From Symsagittifera roscoffensis (taxonomy: Eukaryota; Xenacoelomorpha; Acoela; Convolutidae), in NCBI RefSeq assembly GCF_963678635.1, contig NC_087064.1:13551599-13615598 (forward strand): a stretch of 64,000 nucleotides of DNA, given 5' to 3'. Of the stretch, positions 33,801-46,308 are shown in pieces. The notes under the pieces were generated by a model, which was given only the letters and a program-made list of their open reading frames with translations, did no database searches and had not been told where the DNA came from. Both the position numbers and the translations under genes were made by a program. Position 1 is the first letter of the stretch; the number at the start of each line of letters is the position of its first letter.

Positions 33801-36800
33801 AGTTCTCGTTTTTTCAAATAACTGGCTTACCGCAAGCTTTGTGTCATAAAATTGTAAAAACCCGACACTTTTCGAATCTGTTTTTTTTTTCATCGACAAA
33901 AAATAACAGAGCTTGCTTTTGATATACAATGCGCTCCTAAATGCGATATGAATAAGACAATTTTTTTAAAATTAAAAAATACCTTTTTTGGGCTTCGGGC
34001 TCGCTCCAAAGGTTGGCCTAAATTTTTTTTACCTCTAAATTTGGAAGAACAACAAGAGCGCTTAATTGGTATAAGTAAAAGGTTACTACATTCTAAGTGA
34101 ATGTGACGATATCTTATTTTAATTTTTTTAAATACAAAAAAAAACCTTTCTTTCGAGCTTCCTGCTTGCTCCAAATATTGGCTTCAATTTTAAATTTTTT
34201 CTTAAAGTTTTTCAAGATCTGTTAATAGCTATCGCAGAAACTTTAACAGAGCTCAATTTTGATATAAAACGTTTCTGAAATCGAAGTGGATCTGACAATA
34301 CAGTTTTTTAATAAAACACATCTTTTTTCGGGCTTCAGGCTCTCTCCTCAGATGGGCTTCAATTGTTTTTTATAGGTTATTTTTGTGCTCTTGCCCTGTT
34401 CCTAATGTTCTGCCCTAAACATCCAAAAATAAACATTATTTCTTTCTGCAATTTTTTGCAATCGTTAGAACTTCAAAACGCCTAGTATTTGATGTAAATT
34501 GCGTTACTAAACTCAGCGTGGTTGTGAAAAAATTAAATTTTTGAGAGAAAAATTTCTCGTTTTTTCAAATACCTTGATGATCGCAAGCATTAGGTCATAA
34601 AATTATAAAAATCCAACATTTTTCGAATCTATTTGTTTTTCATCGACAAAAACTAACAGAGCTTGGTTTTGATATGCAATGCGCTTCTAAATGCGATTTG
34701 AATGTGACAATTTTTTTAAAGTAAAAAATACCTTTTTTTGGGCTTCGGGCTCGCTCCAAAGGTTAGCCTACATTTTTTTTACCTCTAAATTTGGAAGAAC
34801 AACAACAGCGCTTATTTGGTATAAGTAAAAAAATATTTACTACATTCTAAGTGAATGTGACGATATAATTTTTTAATTTTTTAAGTAAAAAAAAACCTTT
34901 CTTTCGAGCTTCCGGCTTGCTCCAAACACTGGCTTCAATTTTAAATTTTACCTTAAGGTTTTTCAAGATCTGTTAACAGCTATCGCAGAAACTTTAACAG
35001 AGCTCAAATTTGATAAATAAAACGTTTCTGAAATCGAGGTGGATGTGACAACACAGTTTTTAATTAAAAAAAATACCTTTTTCGGCTTCAGGCTCTCTCC
35101 TCAGATGGGCTTCAATTGTTTTTCATAGGTTATTTTTGTGCTCTCGCCCTGTTCCTAATATTCTGCCCTATACATCAAAAAGCACAAACTATTTCTTTCT
35201 GCAATTTTTTGCAATCGTTAGAACTTTAAAAGGCCTAGTAATTGATGTAAATTGCGTTACTAAAGGCCCAAAGTTTTTCGAATCTGTTGTTTTTCATCGA
35301 CAAAAAACTAACAGAGCTTGGTTTTGATATACAATGCGCTCCTAAATGCGATATGAAGGTGACAATTTTTTCTAAAGTAAAAATTACTTTTTTTTGGGCT
35401 TCGGGCTCGCTCCAACGGTTGGCCTAAATTTTTTTTTACCTCTAAATTTGGAAGAACAACAACAGCGCTTATTTGGTATAAGTAAAATGTTACTACATTC
35501 TAAGTGAATGTGACGATATAATTTTTTAATTTTCCATACTAAAAAAAAACCTTTCTTTTGAGCTTCCGGCTTGCTCTAAATTTTGGCTTCAATTTTAAAT
35601 TTTACCTTAAGGTTTTTCAAGATCGGTTAATAGCTATCGCAGAAACCTTAACAGAGCTCAATTTTGATAAATAAAACGTTTCTGAAATCGAAGTGGATAT
35701 GACAATACAGTTTTTTAATTAAAAAAACACCTTTTTTCGGGCTTCAGGCTCTCTCCTCAGATGGGCTTCAATTGTTTTTCATAGGTTATTTTTGTGCTCT
35801 TGCCATGTTCCTAATATTCTGCCCTATACATCAAAAAGAACAAATTATTTCTTTCTGCAATTTTTTGAAATCGTTAGAACTTTAAAAGGACTAGTATTTG
35901 ATGTAAATTGCGCTACTAAACTCAGCGTGGTTGTGAAAAAATAATTTTTTGAAAAAAAATTCTCATTTTTTCAAATACCTGGCTTATCGCAAGCATTAGG
36001 TCATAAAATTGTAAAAACCCAAAGTTTTTCGAATCTGTTGTTTTTCATCGACAAAAAACTAACAGAGCTTGGTTTTGATATACAATGCGCTCCTAAATGC
36101 GATATGAATGTGACAAATTTTTCTAAAGTAAAAATTACTTTTTTTTGAGCTTCGGGCTCGCTCCAACGGTTGGCCTAAACTTTTTTTTACCTCTAAATTT
36201 GGAAGAACAACAACAGCGCTTATTTGGTATAAGTAAAAGGTTACTACATTCTAAGTGAATGTGACGATATAATTTTTAAATTTTCTTAAGTAGAAAAAAA
36301 AACCTTTCTTTTGAGCTTCCGGCTTGCTCTAAATTTTGGCTTCAATTTTAAATTTTACCTTAAGGTTTTTCAAGATCTGTTAATAGCTATCGCAGAAACC
36401 TTAACAGAGCTCAATTTTGATAAATAAAACGTTTCTGAAATCGAAGTGGATATGACAATACAGTTTTTTAATTAAAAAAACACCTTTTTTCGGGCTTCAG
36501 GCTTTCTCCTCAGATGGGCTTCAATTGTTTTTCATAGGTTAATTTTGTGCTCATGCCAGGTTCCTAATATTCTGCCCTATACATCAAAAAGAACAAATTA
36601 TTTCTTTCTGCAATTTTTTGAAATCGTTAGAACTTTAAAAGTCACAGTATTTGATGTAAATTGCGCTACTAAACTCAGCGTGGTTGCGAAAAAATTAATT
36701 TTTTGAAAAAAATTCTCGTTTTTCCAAATACCTGGCTTATCGCAAGCTTTGTGTCATAAAATTGTACAAACCCAATGTTTTTCGAATCTGTTTTTTTTTC

Positions 36801-37200
36801 ATCGACAAAAAATTAACAGAGCTTGGTTTTAATATACAATGCGCTCCTAAATGCGATATGAATGTGACAATTTTTTTTCAAGTAAAAAATACCTTTTTTC
36901 AAGTAAAAAATATCTTTTTCAAATAAAAAACACCTTTTTTTGGGCTTCGGGCTCGCTCCAAAGGTTGGCCTACATTTTTTTACCTCTAAATTTGGAAGAA
37001 CATCAACAGCGCTTATTTGGTATAAGTAAAAAGTTACTACATTCTAAGTAAATGTGACGATATAGTTTTAAAATTTTTTTAAGTAAAAAAAACGTTTCTT
37101 TCGAGCTTTCGGCTTGCTCCAAATATTGGCTTCAATTTTAAGTTTTACCTTAAAGTTTTTCAAGATCTGTTAATAGCTATCGCAGAAACCTTAATATAGC
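27840..37200. repeat. Homogeneous core of the array: 13 units of 0.66-0.755 kb
   Basis: The anchor CTGCCCTA(T/A)(A)CATC starts near 27845, 28526, 29217, 29966, 30657, 31403, 32156, 32912, 33664, 34412, 35165, 35822 and 36576. Most spacings are 745-755 bases; the shorter ones (about 691 and 658) are units with internal deletions. Units near 28.5-29.9 kb and 29.9-31.4 kb form a recent ~1438-bp dimer duplication. Units at 32.16 and 32.91 kb are a near-exact 753-bp duplication. Confidence 0.9.
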
Positions 37201-37229
37201 TCAATTTTGATAAATAAAACATTTCTGAA

Positions 37230-39000
37230 ACCGAAGTATAGGTTATTTTTGTGCTCTTGCCCTGTTCCTAAATTCAAAGACACTTGATTTGCTCCTCTGT
37301 CGCTTTTTATAGCTACAGATATCAAATAGAAGCGTTTACAGTGCTCAATACTGCTAGCTTTGTTATATTTTTCTAGTTTCAAAAATGTTTTTATCGATGA
37401 GTTCTCCAAATTGTGCCCAAATTTTCTAATTGGTGTAAAAGAGGCAGTTTTTTTATTAGGTTTGTTGATTGTTAGCAGGGTAATGATTGGAGTTGCAGAA
37501 TGGTTAGTTAGGTGAGGTATTTTCAGGTTTTTTCCAATGTTTAAAGCAAGTGATTTCATTTTTTCTTTATAATTTTACGGTTGAATTGTTCTTCTCTATT
37601 GCTGAATTATGATATTTTTATTGTCATTCTAGTTCTAAAATGTAATTCGATGCTTGAAAATTATCAAAACAATATCAAAATTATCAAACAACAAAAACTA
37701 TCAAAACAATTTCGAAAACTATTATCGATATGTCGCTTTGGGTTGCAATTTTTGTGTTTGCCTACCCCAAAAAATTGAGATAAGTGTCGCAATTGATTGA
37801 TAAGTTTTCAATACTGTTATAAAAATGCATTAACATTAATATTTCAAGTTGAAAAAATTCATAAGGTCAGTTTTGGGGGGCTTGATTTGGTCTGAAAAAT
37901 CGCTTCAAAAAATGTTTTACCCTGAATATGAAAAATTACTCAGTTTTTTTCTGCAGTTTTTTTTTGAAATCGTTAGAACTTTAAAAGGGCTAAACATTGA
38001 TGTATAATAAGTTCCTAAACTCAGCGTGGTTGTCAAGATACAGTTATTATTGTGCTCTTGCCCTGTTCCTAATTTAAAAGACACTTGATTTGCTCCTCTG
38101 ACGCTTTTTATAGCTACAGATATCAAATTGAAGCGTTTACAGTTCTCAATACGGCGTGCTAGTTTCGATATAGTTTTCTAGTGTCGATAATTTTTATCGA
38201 TAATTTTTCCAAATTGTGCAAGTTTTTTTCAATGTTTATAGCCAGTGATTTCCTTTTTTTTCAAAATTTTACGTTTTAAGTGGTCTTCTCTATTGCTGAA
38301 TTATACTATTTTACTCGTAATTCTAGTTTTAAAACTTATTTTGATGCAAGAAAACTATCAAAACAAAAAAAAAATTTTAAAACAGTCAATTCGATATGCC
38401 GCATCTGGTGTGCACTTTTTGTGTTTGCCTACCCCAAAAATAATTGAGAGATTTTTTAGAAAAACGTTTCAAGGATGGTAATATCCAAAAGATAAATATC
38501 GCAATTGATTGATACGTTTTCATTAAGGTTATATAAAAGCATTAACAGCAAAATTTCAAGTTGAAAAAATTCATAAGGTCAGTTTTGGGGGACTTGATTT
38601 GGTCTGAAAAATCGCTTCAAAAAATGTTTTACCCTGAATATGAAAAATTACTCCGTTTTTTTATGCAGTTTTTTTTTAAATCGTTAGAACTTTAAAAGGG
38701 CTAAATTTTGATGTATAATAAATTCCTAAACTTAGCGTGGTTGTCAAGATATAGTTTTCTTTTTAAAATCCCAACTTTTCAAAATGCTTGATTGTCGCAG
38801 GTTTGTGCCATCAACAGAGAAACAGTAAAGCTAGATTTTGATGTAATATACGCTCCTAAATTCGAAGGGAATAAGACTATATGATTTTTTTAATTAGGAA
38901 AATACCTTTTTTCGGGCTTCGTGCTCGCTCCGAGGATTGTCTCAAATTTTATTTTTACCTTATTTTTTTTGGAATATGTTAATAGCTATTTGAATAAAAC
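37230..39000. repeat. Right edge of the array: type II units
   Basis: Type II markers recur at about 37575 and 38275 (spacing ~700), together with CTCAGCGTGGTTGTCAAGATA and ATCAACAGAGAAACAGTAAAGC segments also seen at 25.1-27.3 kb. Confidence 0.75.
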
Positions 39001-40120
39001 TAACAGAGCTCATTTTTGAAAAAAAGGGGGTTTTTTAAATTAAAGTGAATGTGACGATATAAGTTTTTTAAGTAAAAAAAGCTTATTTTTGGGCTTCAGG
39101 CCCGCTTATAAGATTGGCTTAAATTTTTGTTCTAACACTATTTTTTTTGCTATCTGCTTATAGCTTTCGGAAGAACGATAACAGTTGAACTATGATTTAT
39201 TATCTATCAGAGAAACATTATCAGAGCTCAATTTGGAAGAAAAAAAAACGTTTCTAAAGTCGAAGTGAATGTGACGATGTAATTTTTTTAAGTAAAAAAA
39301 GATTTTTTCGGTCTTCAGGCTCGCTCCTAAGATTGACTTAAATTTGTATTCTAACATAATTTTTTTTGCTATCTGCTCATAGCTTTCGGAAAAACAATAA
39401 CAGTTGATTTATGATATATAAAACGTTTCTATGTTCGAAGTGAATAAGACTATATAATTATTTTAAATAAAAAAAAACATTTTTTCGGGCTTCAGGCTCG
39501 CTTTTAAGATTGGCTAAATTTTTGTTTTAACTTGGTTTTTTTTGCCATCGTCTTACAGTCTTTGGGAGAACGTTAGCAGATATGAACCTTGTCATAATAA
39601 AATGAGCCTAAATTCGAAGTGAATGTGACGATATATTGTTTTTAATTAAGAAAAAAACTTTTTTCGTGCTTCAGGCTTGCTCCTAGGATTGGCTTCAATT
39701 TTTGTTTTAACATAATTTTTTGCTGTCTGTTTATAGTTTTTGGAAAAAAAATAACAGAGCTGCATTTTGATAATTAAAAAAACGTCTAGATTCGAAGTGA
39801 ATGTGACGATAAAATTTTTTTTTGTTAAAAAAATCTTTTTTTTTCGGGCTTCTGGCTTGCTCCTAAGATTGGCTTTAATTTTTGAATTTTTTTTTCAATT
39901 TATTTTTTTGATATCCATTCATAGGTTTCGGAAGAACAATAACAGAGATTAATTGTGATTTACAAAACGTTCCTTAGTTGGAAGTGAGTGTGACGATATA
40001 ATTTTTTTAAAGAAAAAAACCTCTTTTCGGCCTTCTGGCTTGCTGCAAACATTGCTTAATTTTTTGATTCAACTTAAACTTTTTTGCAATATGTTTATAG
40101 CTATAGTAAGAACAGTAATA
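39000..40120. repeat. Basic ~180-bp monomers, simple tandem
   Basis: GGGCTTCAGGCTCGCTCC-type boxes at about 39098, 39303, 39486, 39665, 39845 and 40028: spacings 205, 183, 179, 180 and 183. Each is followed by AAGATTGGCTT and, further on, TATCTGNTCATAGCTTTCGGAAGAACAATAACAG. This edge shows the ancestral period most clearly. Confidence 0.85.
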
Positions 40121-41094
40121 ACACGAACGGTAGTGAGTTTATAACTACGAACTTTCTTTTTCCACACCTAAGTCGCAAATAAAAGTGATACTTTGGTGAC
40201 ACTTTCAAAGTTAGTGTGTATGCCTTTAGTTTGTTACATTCCAAATTATTAAAGGCATAATTTGATTTTTTTTGTGCTTTTAAAGCTCCTGGATGTTTGC
40301 TGTTTTGTCGCTCGTGTTTCCGAAGCTGCAGCTTGGCTTCTTTGTTATAATATTTTAAACGTTCTTTTTCAGAGGAAATGAATTTGTGGATGTCAGAACT
40401 AGTGGACTGACGATGTGATTACCGAAGTGCAGGAGGTTTGCCGGAGATAATTCACGCAGATACAAAAAATTTTTTAAATGAAGGTTTTTTTAATTTTTTT
40501 TGAGGAAACCCCCTCTTCAGTATTGCCGCCTTGTGATCAAATTAGGACCCTGCTGCTATCTAAAGAGTTCAGAAGATTTTCCTGCAGAGAATTAAAAAAT
40601 TGAGGTTGCAGCTTCTTAAAAAAAAAACTTTTTTTTCGCAGGTTTTCTTCTCTGTTGAGAAATTGCACGGTTTATTAGATAGGCTTTATTGTTATTTGTC
40701 CGCATTTAAAAAAATTCCCGAAAACTGTTTGTCATACAATTCTCATAAATGACAAATTTTTAGTCATACATTTTCCAATGGCAAAAATATTATTCATACA
40801 ATTTCCATTTATGGTAAAAGCTTTATTAAAGAGGTTTCAAACATTTTTCTCTACGTATGGAGTTGTATGAGAATTGTATGAGAATTTTCCATTTTTGAGA
40901 ATTGTATGATAATCATTTTTCGTCAACCCGGGTAAAGTGGTCAGAATAACCTCAGCCAACAATTGTGGATTTGAGTTTTTCCGAAATTGTTTTTTTTCTC
41001 TTTTTATTCCAAGCAAAATTGTTATTAATATCTTTGAAAATAGTAGAAAAAAGAAAAACACAGACAAACACTCACAAACACACATACATACATA
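40121..41094. other. Noncoding stretch with dispersed palindromic repeat, copy 3
   Basis: No gene seen. At 40730-40935 lies an inverted relative of 22430-22720, with five or more CATACAATT/AATTGTATGA motifs and a GTCAACCCGGGTAA boundary. A CA/CATA-rich microsatellite lies at 41057-41092, directly before the MITE. Confidence 0.55.
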
Positions 41095-41707
41095 CAGTGC
41101 TGATTTAAATTAACCGGACAAAATTGCATTTAACTTGAAACTTAAAACGATTTTTTCTCAAATTCGGTTGAGTTTAGGTGAAAACTTATGAAACTTATGA
41201 AGCTTTAGGTGAAAACTTATGAGGCTTTTCTTAGTTAATCAAAAGTTTTGAGTCGATCACAGACATAATTAAATCAGATTGAGACCCCTTAAGTAGCCCA
41301 ACAAACTTTATGAAAGGTATTTTCTCCAAAAAAACTGCAAACCATTTAAAAATTGTTTCTAAATAAAAAGTTGGTATTTTATATAGTAAAAACGACCTTT
41401 TTGTCTATCAAATAAAATTCAATTGACTTATACAATATTTTGGAGAAAATACCCTTCTTAAAGTTTGTTGGGCTATAACGGGCTCAATCTGATAAAATTA
41501 TGTCTGTGATCGACTGGGTATTTTTGGCGTAACTTTTGATGAATTAAGAAAAGCCAAAATGACCCATTTTTGGGGTAAAATTTTGGGCCCGAAATTCGCA
41601 AAACAAATTCTGCTAAAATTTTCACCTAAACTCAACCCAATTTGAGAAAAAGGCGTTTTAATTTTCAAGTTTAGCTCGTTTTGTCCGATTAATTTAAATC
41701 AGAACTG
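41095..41707. mobile_element. Tc1/mariner-type MITE (foldback), 613 bp
   Basis: The element begins CAGTGCTGATTTAAAT and ends ATTTAAATCAGAACTG, flanked by TA on both sides (41093-41094 and 41708-41709), the target duplication of Tc1/mariner elements. The two halves are imperfect inverted copies over almost the full length, for example GAGTTTAGGTGAAAA against TTTTCACCTAAACTC, and AACTTTATGAAAGGTATTTTCTCC against GGAGAAAATACCCTTCTTAAAGTT. The unpaired centre is near 41345-41425. There is no transposase ORF, so it depends on an enzyme from elsewhere. Confidence 0.9.
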
Positions 41708-41746
41708 TACAGACATGCTCACATAAACATACAGAAGTGAGAAAAA

Positions 41747-41765
41747 GAGAAGAGAGAGAGAGAGA
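41747..41765. repeat. (GA)n microsatellite
   Basis: Nine to ten GA units shortly after the MITE. Confidence 0.85.
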
Positions 41766-43439
41766 AATTGTGTTAGGGGAGATAGAGAGCTAAAATGCTG
41801 CTTTTATGGCTAATGTTGTAACGTTTGTAACTTGACTTAAAACGACCAATGTAAAAAATCTTTCCAAATGTCCAGTTTTGTAAAGATTCTCCAATTACTT
41901 AACAAACTTGGCATTCTAAATTATTTCCCTTTCATTGTGTATGATGACCCAGATGTGTCGTTAAACCCTCCGACACTACAAACTACTCTGGACAAACTAA
42001 CTCAAATGATCACTTTAACATTGTGAATTGACTTACAGTTCTGCAAACCCGTTTAATCCTACATCAATAAACCATTAGGTAGCATCTAGTAAAGATCTTT
42101 TATTCAAAACCCTGGCCCACAGTAGAATTGTCTAATACGTCGGCAGAACCTATTCAGTATATAAATTGTTTTTTGATTCTTTATCATCGAAGATTACTTA
42201 TTACCAATCATATTTCATAAGTGATCGCTGAACTATTATTGCAAACCTTACTAATCAACTATTCAAATCAACAGAAGAACTAGTAATACAACATTGATTT
42301 AAAATTGATCGCGTTTTGCCAGCATTCTCATAGTTCTATTCTGACAAGAAAGATGGAGCATAACGAAGATCAACAATGAAATAAGAAGATGCACGCGTGT
42401 CGAAAAAAAGTGTACTACATCTGAAACTGCTCGACCCACGACCCATGTAAATATAGAACAAAATGAAAACCAGCCAATCCTCTATAAAAAATCAATTTCT
42501 GAAATTTCTTCCACTTCAACTTCAGACCATTTTTGTTAGGGAGGTGGAAACACTTCATAACGAGTGAAACAAAAGTTCTAGACATTTTAATTCCAAAACT
42601 TACTCATGCCAAATTAAAATTAATTAGTCTTCGAAAATTTTCATTTCCAAATTTTTAGTAAGCCAATTTAAAACTGTATTTGAAACTGAGTTTCTTTTGA
42701 ATTTTGATATGACTTAAAACTCATGAAAGTAAGCCTAGCCATGTCACTTTTGTAAGCCTAGCCGTGCCAAACTGCTTTTTGAGGTATCAGCTCAAAAGGG
42801 TTCTCGGTGTCTGAGGGACTTACGAATTCAATTTTTTGGCAATTACACGCAATTTTGAGTTACCCTATTGGAAAAAAAACGGTCTAGCAAAATTTGCGGC
42901 TAGGCAAATGTCACTTTTTGGTCGATTTAGGGTTAACGAAAGAAGGGGTCAAAAAATTGTATTTAGGCGTTACTGGAAAGCCCTGCTCAAGTATTCAAAA
43001 TTTTAGGGCTGGTTAAGTCTATCGTAATTTTAGGGCTAGGCTCGAAAAATTTTGAAGTCTGTTACTCATCAAAAAAGATCCAATTTTTCAAAACACAATG
43101 GTTTTGGTGGTTTCTTGAGCTAAATTAACCGACTGGACTAATAAAAAAAACTTTAGGGCTCACTTTCCAAACCTAAACGAAAAATCTGCAATAAGTGTAG
43201 TTAGTCTGACAACCAGATTTTGATAGAAGTGAGTCAGCTTCAGAAGAGTTGAATTTAAGTTACTAAATAAAATTAGCCTCTAGGCCTTATTTTAAGTGAG
43301 ATCACAATGGTCATGTTGTTTTTTCGATTCAAAATTTTTTTGGGGCTTTTTTCAACATTTCTAAATATTAGCCCTAGAGATGTCACTTTTGGCAGGGAAA
43401 GTGAAACTTAGGTTTAGAATTTAGCCCAAGATTGATTTC

Positions 43440-44960
43440 AACGCTGGATTTTTTGAAAATCATACACAACCGTCTTTTCGTTGGTATGAGCATTCCAACA
43501 AGCGCTTTTTTGCTATAATGCAATTTTTAGAACTTGAGAAATTTAAATTTGAGCCAAGGTGAAATTCTTGGGGCTGGGGCCACTTCGGCTCACTTGTGAT
43601 TTTCTCATCACGCATTTGACATAAAATGATGAAAGTATGCAAGTGAAATCTCCCTAAATTGTATAGTAAACATTAATAAACATAGAAATTGAAAGAAAAA
43701 AAAACCTTTCTGTGGGTCATGTTACGATCTTCATTTTCGAACTTTGGCGGGGAAATAGCCTTTGGTCAGCTATAAAACATTACAATTATAATTTTTTTTC
43801 TAAAATCTACGTTTGAACACTAAGGAGAGCTTTCAAGTGACTTTTTTGACATAATACAATTTTTTAAAGGTTGAGTAAATCGAGACTTAGCTTAGTTTTT
43901 TTTGGTTCAAGGTTAGGGTTTTTTTGACTCAATTTTGATTTTTCGTTTTCTGTTAGGTTTATAAAGCTACAAATGTGTAAGCAAACTCTTCATAGTGTGT
44001 ATAAAACAACCTGATTGAGTAAAAATTCGGAATGAAAACTGATACCCTCGATGTGTCGTTCAATGAGATTAAACTTCACTGATGGATTTAATCTGATCAT
44101 CAAATTTATAAACAACGATCCATATATGAGTCTAATGCGCTTTAAAGATGAAATTTTAGCTTGAAACTATAAGTGACTAAAGCAAGGATGATGAAGATTA
44201 ACAAGAAAATTAACAAAGTTCAAAAAAATAGAATTTTGGCAAAATATAGCCTTTGGTTAGCAATAAAACAATTTACTTCTCTGTTCTATTTTCCACGTTT
44301 AATCCAAATATGGTTTTCCAACAAATCCTGGTTTATTGTAAATCAACTTTTAAAAAATGAGTAAATCGAGGTTGAGCAGTTTTTTTTCCGAGGTTAGTGC
44401 TTTTATGACTCAATCTTGATTTTTCATCATTCATTGGACTTACGAAGCTCAAATTGTGTATGTGAACTTCTCATAGACTGTATAAAACAACCTCAATGAG
44501 TAAAAAAAATGAAAAAACTTTTGGCTTATTTCACGATCTTCAGTTTTGGAGTGAACATTAATATTCTCGAACATATCTGAAACTTGAGATGAAACTTCAC
44601 TGACAGCATTTTTCTAGTTATAAAACCATAATAAACGAATATTATATGTTTGATGATTGTTTGTAGAGTTCTCAGATAGATTTTTGAAACTTTGGCTAGA
44701 AATTTGCGTTTGCTATGCAGGAGAATTGCTTGTTTCTAAATTTTTGTGATAGTCACGGTTTTGTGATTAGAAAGAACATTCCAACGATTTTTTTGCTATA
44801 ATGCGATTGTTACAACTTGAGAAATCCAAAACTGAGCCGGAGCAATGTTTCAATTATAAGGTTTTACTGCATCAAGGTTGTTTTTCTCATCAACCATTGG
44901 AAACAAATTATTGAAATTGTGAATGTACACTCTCCATAGTGTCTAAGAAATATCCTGAAT
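43440..44960. repeat. Degenerate tandem repeat, ~0.34-0.49 kb period
   Basis: A block of the type GCTATAATGCAATTTTTAGAACTTGAG-AAAT, followed by CTCATCA(C/A)(G/C)CATT and CATAGTGT(G/C)TA-AA, appears near 43510, 43850, 44316 and 44792 with much divergence. Confidence 0.55.
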
Positions 44961-45910
44961 GTGAAGTATTCTATTAAAAAATAATGGGGTCTTCTTACCA
45001 GGTTTATATTTCTAAAGAACACTGATGGTTTCGAATATGTCAATCAACGAGATGAAACTTCACTGACAGCATCAATCTGGATATTAAACCACTTGATATA
45101 AACAGAGTTTGTGCCAGGATAATCGTTCGTGTTGTTGTCGTGTTCGTTCGTAACAAGTTTTGGGTTGTTTCTTGGTGTTCTTTTTGTTTACTAAAAGTTT
45201 TCAGACGAGTTTCAGCTAATTTCCGAAAAAAAATGTTGTTGAGAAAATCAGGCATTTTTCTACAACCCATTTTGAGGGTTTGGCGTCAAATACTTATTTT
45301 TTTGTTTGTCACTATAGTTTTCAGCCAATTCCCATCTTGAAAAAGGTTTAAATCGTAACATTATGTTTTATTTCAGTTTATTATCGGTTTTTTGGTTATG
45401 TTGTTGTTTTTGGGGCAAGGGGTCTTTTTTTGGTGTTGGACAATTTTTGGACTGTTTTCCTCTTGTTTTCTAACTTTTAGTCAATTTCCTTGTTAAAAAC
45501 CCTGTAAGTTTTAATTTTTATTGTTTACTCAATGAAGTAAGAATCTCGTTGTTAGTTTTTGGTGTTTTTGGATTTTTAGTAAGGCTCTTTAGAGGATTTT
45601 CAGTTATTTTTTAAAAAAAGTAGACCCTTGTCATTTTTTGGTGTTAACCCCGAGTTCCAAAAAATGATATCGATCTTGTCACTTTTTGTTCTAACATAAA
45701 GTTGACCAAAAAGTGACATAAAACCATGTCATTTTTGGCGTCACTTTTTGGCTACATAAATTTCTCAACTCATGTCACTTTCTGCAGACACCGTAGCAAA
45801 AACGCTCCGGGCTAGGACCCTAATCGCGATACAAATTATAGTTATTTTCTTGCACTGATTGGTGAAAACAATTTTTAAAATATCTCTTTTTTATAAACCT
45901 TCATGTTGAC

Positions 45911-45957
45911 GTGTGTGTGTGTTTATGTGGTTGCGTGTGTGCATGTGTGTGTCAGTG
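45911..45957. repeat. TG-rich microsatellite
   Basis: Interrupted GTGTGTGTGT tract. Confidence 0.85.
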
Positions 45958-46308
45958 TTGGCTCGTTTGATATTTTCCCTTTTTCATAAACTCGTTCCCC
46001 GGGTTTTGATTGGATAAATTTTTCAACCAAGAATCTAGAATGTATTTTTTCTAAGTATTTATAGCTAAATCCCTTCAAAATGCTGAACTGTTGTAATGGA
46101 GTTTTAAATCAATTTTTGAAATCAATGAACATGACATATTTTGATGTTTCAAATTCTTTGAAAAACCGCAATACCTAGACCTATCATTTGATTTGAAACC
46201 AAATCGAAAAAAAAATTAGTTATACTTTCGGGAATAAACTTAAAGAATGGAACATGTTGGTCTGACGAATGTACCACATGTTCTTTTAAGGTCTAATTTT
46301 AGACCTAA

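Larger units (their letters stand above)
23300..40120. repeat. Satellite array, about 17 kb, higher-order structure
   Basis: Nearly the whole interval is built from related units around a GGGCTTC-GGCT-GCTCC motif preceded by a T-run and followed by AAGATTGGCTTCAATTTT, ATAGCTATCGGAGAAACnTTAACAGAGCTC and ATAAAACGTTTCT. The basic monomer is ~180-185 bp; four of them make ~0.75-kb units in the core. Reading frames in the array recur only because the DNA repeats. No gene is supported. Confidence 0.92.
41766..46308. other. Noncoding stretch before copy C
   Basis: No ORF with coding character. Features: TGTCACTTTTTGG-like motifs at 42.7-43.4 kb and 45.68-45.78 kb, including a GTCACTTTTTG / CAAAAAGTGAC hairpin at 45678-45718; a degenerate tandem repeat at 43.44-44.96 kb; and a TG-rich microsatellite at 45911-45957. 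Confidence 0.5.

Noticed and set aside
28083-34174. Many 60-107 codon frames with nearly identical peptides on both strands
   Set aside because: They recur with the satellite period (0.75 or 1.44 kb), exist on both strands and follow the DNA repeat; there is no coding constraint.
27840-37200. CRISPR-like array or rDNA spacer
   Set aside because: Units are long, have no unique spacers and no rRNA sequence; this is a eukaryotic satellite.
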